8,880 bases of DNA, taken from positions 1 to 8,880 of the forward strand of contig JAITRK010000077.1 of NCBI GenBank assembly GCA_031288435.1. Direction: 5' to 3'. This document shows, piece after piece, positions 5,622-8,880 of the stretch. Under the pieces are notes generated by a model. The model saw only the letters and a list, made by a program, of their open reading frames with translations, searched no databases and was not told the DNA's origin. Position 1 is the first letter of the stretch, and every line of letters begins with the position of its first letter. The DNA comes from Holosporaceae bacterium (GTDB taxonomy: Bacteria > Pseudomonadota > Alphaproteobacteria > UBA3830). The translations under genes and the position numbers were made by a program.

Positions 5622-8258
5622 TCAAGAGATTTTCCCGCAGCAATTTTTATATCTCTTTCCGCTGCCACACGGACAAAGAGCATTTCGAGAGATGGCAATA
5701 TTGCCATTATCATCCGATGGTGAAGTTACTTCTTCATTTTCATCGCTCTTTTCCAGAAGTAGCTCGCTCAGTTCTTCGCCCCTTTTAATGCCGGACAATT
5801 CAAACAACGACAAGACCTTAACCGTCTCAGCTCTTATGGCGTCGGACATATTTTCAAAAAGAGAAAAAGCTTCCTGTTTGTATTCGTTCAGCGGATCCCT
5901 CTGGGCATAGGCTCTCAGGTTAATTCCCTGACGCACGCGGTCGAGGTTTAGCAGGTGTTCCTTCCAATATTGGTCAATCATGCGCAGCAGAACAGTTCTT
6001 TCCATGTATCTTATCATTGGAGGAGAATAGAGATCCTCTTTTTCTTTCATTTTTTTAATAACAAGTTCGTATAAAAATTCTACGGCGGCGTCCCGTGACA
6101 TATTTTCATCACTTGCCAACGAAACGTCGTTGCCGAAAAATTCATTTATTTTTTCGTTTATCGCCGGAAGATCCCAGAATTCGTAGGAAGTATTCTCTGG
6201 CACGATGCTGTATATTATTTTGTTTATAAGCTCTCGCCGCATTTCGTTGACGTCTTCAGATAGATCAACGTTCTCCGACATAAGTTCACACCGCTGAGTA
6301 TAGATGACCTTCCGTTGATCATTCATTACGTCGTCGAATTTCAAAAGGTGTTTTCGGATGTCGTAGTTTCTGGCCTCTACTCTCATTTGAGCTTTTTCCA
6401 GCGCCTTATTTACCCACGGATGCGTAATAGCTTCGCCGTCCTCGATGCCTAGTTTCTGTAGCATGGCGTCCAGCTTTTCCATTCCAAAAATGCGCATCAG
6501 ATCATCTTCCACTGACAGGAAAAATTTCGACGCGCCTGGGTCTCCCTGACGACCTGATCTACCGCGCAGCTGGTTATCTATGCGACGGCTTTCATGTCGT
6601 TCTGTTCCAATTACATACAGACCGCCGGCTTTCTTTACCACCTCAAAGTCTCTTTCGATTTCTCTTTCAATCATGCCTTTGATTTCTTCAATTAATTCTG
6701 GATCCTCGATATTGACCAGATCACGGGCCAGCCGCGCCTCAAGATTACCGCCCAGTTTTATGTCGGTGCCGCGTCCGGCCATGTTGGTGGCTATGGTTAC
6801 AGCGCCAGATTTTCCGGCCTCGGCTATGATTTGCGCTTCAACATCATGGTATCTGGCGTTTAACACATTGTGTGATATGCCTTCCTTCTTCAGAAGAGAA
6901 GAGAAATGCTCCGACTTCTCTATGCTGACTGTTCCAACAAGCACCGGCTGTTTCCGAGCTACGCAATCGCGGATAAGGCCAATAATGGCGTCGTATTTTT
7001 CATTTGCCGTTCTATAGACCTCATCGTCGAGATCCTGCCGCGCCACCGGAAGATTGGTTGGAATAACCACGGTTTCCACATTATATATTTCAGATAATTC
7101 CTGGGCTTCTGTGACGGCTGTTCCGGTCATTCCGGATAATTTCTTATACATTCTAAAGAAATTTTGGAACGTAATGGAAGCCAGCGTCTGGTTTTCCATT
7201 TCAATTTTTGCTTTTTCTTTAGCTTCGATCGCCTGATGCAGACCATCTGAATAGCGTCGCCCCTCCATCATGCGGCCGGTGAATTCATCGATTATTATGA
7301 CCTTCCCGCCCTTTACGATATAGTCCACATCTCTCTTGAAAAGCGTATGCGCCTTGAGCGCCTGGTTAACATGGTGAACGATCGATATATTTTGTATATC
7401 ATAGAGATTACCAGACGTAAGCAGGCCCACATCTCGCAGCAGTTTCTCTATATGCTCATTTCCGACTTCCGTTAGAGTGACGCTGCGGTGTTTTTCATCC
7501 ACTTCGAAATCTTCCGGAGATAGCAGCGGTACGACGGCGCTCATTTTTATGTACAAGTCGGCGGAATCCTCGGCTGCTCCAGATATGATAAGCGGCGTTC
7601 GAGCTTCGTCTATCAATATGCTATCGACTTCGTCAACTATGGCGTAGCTGAAAGGACGCATCACCAGCTCAGATGCATAAAATTTCATGTTGTCCCGCAG
7701 ATAATCGAATCCAAGTTCGTTATTTGTGGCGTAGGTAACGTCGCAGGCATATTGCTCACGCCTCTGGGCGTCTGTGAGGCCGTGAACTATAACGCCAACG
7801 CTGAGCCCTAGAAATTCATAAATTTTTCCCATCCACTCTGCGTCGCGGCTAGCCAGATAATCGTTGACCGTTACCACATGAACGCCCTTTCCTTCCAATG
7901 CGTTCAAGTAGACGGCAAGAGAGGCGACCAAAGTTTTACCCTCTCCGGTTTTCATTTCTGCAATCATCCCATTGTGCAGAACCAGCGCGCCAACCAGCTG
8001 TACGTCGAATGGACGAAGACCAAGAGCTCTTTTGGACGCCTCGCGTGCGACCGCAAACGCCTCCTGCAGAATATCGTCCAGTGTTTCCTGCTGGGATAGT
8101 CTTTCTCTAAATTCGGTGGTCTTTCCACGTAGCTGCTCGTCTGATAACGCCGAAATCGGCTCTTCCAGAGCGTTAATCTCCTCAGCTATTTTTAGATACC
8201 GCCTCACAATTCTGTCATTGTGTGAACCAAAAACTGATTTTAAAAAGTCTAACATCAT
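5622..8258 (-). CDS. secA: Preprotein translocase ATPase SecA
   Basis: SecA drives ATP-dependent export of unfolded preproteins through SecYEG. Full length: 878 residues from the chosen ATG (E. coli has 901). The opening [16 protein letters not shown] matches the family N-terminus. It contains Walker [12 protein letters not shown] (about 102-112), [23 protein letters not shown], Walker [17 protein letters not shown] (from about 209), the preprotein cross-linking region, [64 protein letters not shown], the helical scaffold around [22 protein letters not shown] and a C-terminal zinc SEC-C motif [13 protein letters not shown]. The frame is open to a GTG at 8294, giving 12 extra residues, but the ATG at 8258 is preferred. 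Homology begins there, AGG lies 7 bases upstream, and the best promoter candidate would start transcription close to the GTG. An adjacent ATG at 8255 is also possible. It is the first gene of a probable secA-priA unit. Confidence 0.97.
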   Translation of the reverse strand: MMLDFLKSVFGSHNDRIVRRYLKIAEEINALEEPISALSDEQLRGKTTEFRERLSQQETLDDILQEAFAVAREASKRALGLRPFDVQLVGALVLHNGMIAEMKTGEGKTLVASLAVYLNALEGKGVHVVTVNDYLASRDAEWMGKIYEFLGLSVGVIVHGLTDAQRREQYACDVTYATNNELGFDYLRDNMKFYASELVMRPFSYAIVDEVDSILIDEARTPLIISGAAEDSADLYIKMSAVVPLLSPEDFEVDEKHRSVTLTEVGNEHIEKLLRDVGLLTSGNLYDIQNISIVHHVNQALKAHTLFKRDVDYIVKGGKVIIIDEFTGRMMEGRRYSDGLHQAIEAKEKAKIEMENQTLASITFQNFFRMYKKLSGMTGTAVTEAQELSEIYNVETVVIPTNLPVARQDLDDEVYRTANEKYDAIIGLIRDCVARKQPVLVGTVSIEKSEHFSSLLKKEGISHNVLNARYHDVEAQIIAEAGKSGAVTIATNMAGRGTDIKLGGNLEARLARDLVNIEDPELIEEIKGMIEREIERDFEVVKKAGGLYVIGTERHESRRIDNQLRGRSGRQGDPGASKFFLSVEDDLMRIFGMEKLDAMLQKLGIEDGEAITHPWVNKALEKAQMRVEARNYDIRKHLLKFDDVMNDQRKVIYTQRCELMSENVDLSEDVNEMRRELINKIIYSIVPENTSYEFWDLPAINEKINEFFGNDVSLASDENMSRDAAVEFLYELVIKKMKEKEDLYSPPMIRYMERTVLLRMIDQYWKEHLLNLDRVRQGINLRAYAQRDPLNEYKQEAFSLFENMSDAIRAETVKVLSLFELSGIKRGEELSELLLEKSDENEEVTSPSDDNGNIAISRNALCPCGSGKRYKNCCGKIS

Positions 8259-8299
8259 TACGCAGCCTAAATTTCCGCCTGAATCCGATAGCACAACCT

Positions 8300-8327
8300 A
8301 TCATAAAATGTCGGATAAGTACAACAA
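8300..8327 (-). promoter_or_regulatory. Candidate secA promoter
   Basis: On the minus strand TTGTTG (8322-8327) is followed after 16 bases by TATGAT (8300-8305), which matches the -10 consensus at five of six positions. Predicted transcription start is near 8293, giving a leader of about 35 bases to the ATG at 8258. The rest of the gap up to the tRNA (about 8330-8430) is AT-rich and holds no gene or clear structure that I can see. Confidence 0.3.
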
Positions 8328-8437
8328 ACGCCAAAAAGAAAAATACACGACAAAGATATAAATTATTCGCATAAATATGCTGATTATAAAGCTGAAGTTA
8401 ATGAATATATGAACTAGCTTTACTTTAGGTAATTTTA

Positions 8438-8468
8438 TTGATAGAAAACAATCGATCGGGTTTATGAA
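8438..8468 (+). promoter_or_regulatory. Candidate promoter for tRNA-Met
   Basis: TTGATA (8438-8443) matches the -35 consensus well. TATGAA (8463-8468) lies 19 bases downstream and is a weaker -10; TTTATG at 17 bases is an alternative. It would give a 5' leader of about 30 bases, to be removed by RNase P. The exact -10 is uncertain. Confidence 0.25.
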
Positions 8469-8506
8469 TTATATTAGACGATCTTATGTACGAAGCTTAG
8501 CATAGC

Positions 8507-8583
8507 AGCGGGGTAGCTCAGTTGGTTAGAGCAGCGGAATCATAATCCGTTTGTCGGGGGTTCAAGTCCCTCTCCCGCTACCA
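8507..8583 (+). tRNA. tRNA-Met (anticodon CAU), elongator type
   Basis: A 77-base cloverleaf with encoded CCA. The acceptor stem AGCGGGG pairs with TCCCGCT (last pair G-U). The D stem is GCTC/GAGC, the anticodon stem GCGGA/TCCGT with loop ATCATAA giving CAT, and the T arm GGGGG-TTCAAGT-CCCTC with one G-U pair. It lacks initiator hallmarks: the 1-72 pair is A-T rather than a mismatch, and the anticodon stem does not end in three G-C pairs. A lysidine-modified tRNA-Ile2 shares the CAU anticodon and cannot be fully excluded, but the anticodon stem and variable loop look like alphaproteobacterial elongator Met. Confidence 0.95.
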
Positions 8584-8656
8584 GTCGCACTGGCAAGATA
8601 TGGAAGTATCCATGCAGCATGAACCTTCGGCAATTAGCAAACGTCTATAACGTCTA

Positions 8657-8880
8657 TTATGATTCGCGCGTGCAGATAGATTGTTTTATCCGGTAGATCA
8701 TGGAAGAATCAGGAACGTCGCGGAAAAGATTTACATCAGTTCCGGTAAAGAACGTTTGCACGTTAATACCTTGCAGTTCGTTCACCAGGTTTCTACGGCT
8801 ATTTTCGTCAAGATGCGTCATAACGTCGTCCATCAGCAGCAGCGGAACACCGCAGCGATGAGAAATTCTGACAACGGACA
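8657..8880 (-). CDS. recF: RecF, C-terminal part (5' end outside window)
   Basis: The last 73 residues of a minus-strand gene entering from the right edge and ending at TAA. The segment GVPLLLMDDVMTHLDENSRR carries the RecF/SMC-like Walker B (LLLMDDV) and D-loop (THLDENSR). The following segment (QTFFTGTDVNLF) matches the end of alphaproteobacterial RecF. RecF is an ABC-type ATPase that loads RecA at gapped DNA with RecO and RecR. The gene is convergent with the tRNA, with 73 bases between them holding no clear terminator. The N-terminal Walker A lies outside the window, so intactness cannot be judged. Confidence 0.9.
   Translation of the reverse strand, partial: SVVRISHRCGVPLLLMDDVMTHLDENSRRNLVNELQGINVQTFFTGTDVNLFRDVPDSSMIYRIKQSICTRES

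Noticed and set aside
6580..7017. 145-codon plus-strand open frame inside secA
   Set aside because: It is a shadow of secA codons; the opposite strand encodes the well-conserved helicase motifs.
8507..8583. Initiator tRNA-fMet
   Set aside because: Position 1-72 is a normal A-T pair and the anticodon stem lacks the three consecutive G-C pairs of initiators.
8581..8593. CCAGT-CGC-ACTGG stem-loop directly after the tRNA, as a terminator
   Set aside because: It uses the encoded CCA end of the tRNA, has only five pairs and is not followed by a T tract.
8640..8659. Short tandem repeat ACGTCTATA / ACGTCTATT next to the recF stop
   Set aside because: Two nine-base copies with one mismatch are easily due to chance, with no related copies nearby.

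Overview
The window looks like a chromosomal segment of an alphaproteobacterium, possibly from a host-associated lineage of the Holosporales/Rickettsiales kind. Three features suggest this. The RecF C-terminus has the TGTD..LF ending typical of the class. PriA is short and lacks the winged-helix region, as I recall for Rickettsia PriA. The tRNA-Met(CAU) also has an alphaproteobacterial look. This placement rests on remembered family patterns, not on a search.

Layout from left to right. (1) Positions 1-711 (+) hold the 3' part of a gene for an alanine-rich protein with two diverged copies of a repeat beginning MVLNAQGQLVPAPLN. It enters the window already in frame and is not recognised. (2) Converging on it, on the minus strand, is a type VI secretion pair transcribed from about 3590 down to 831. 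The first gene encodes a single 675-residue polypeptide carrying a full TssB followed by a full TssC (contractile sheath). The second encodes an Hcp-like tail-tube protein. (3) Further upstream on the same strand are priA (replication-restart helicase) and secA (preprotein translocase ATPase), separated by 49 bp and probably one transcription unit. (4) A 248-bp non-coding stretch holds candidate divergent promoters for secA and a tRNA. (5) tRNA-Met(CAU) lies at 8507-8583 (+). (6) The 3' end of recF runs off the right edge on the minus strand.

How the genes work together: the TssBC sheath would polymerise around the Hcp tube and contract to propel it out of the cell. Baseplate, membrane-complex, spike and ClpV genes are not in the window, so completeness of the system cannot be judged. 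The repeat protein is next to the T6SS pair, but nothing in its sequence links it to secretion. secA, priA, recF and the tRNA are housekeeping genes.

The most notable finding is the natural TssB-TssC fusion. It would fix sheath stoichiometry at 1:1 and places the TssC N-terminal segment, the usual ClpV docking site, inside a continuous chain.
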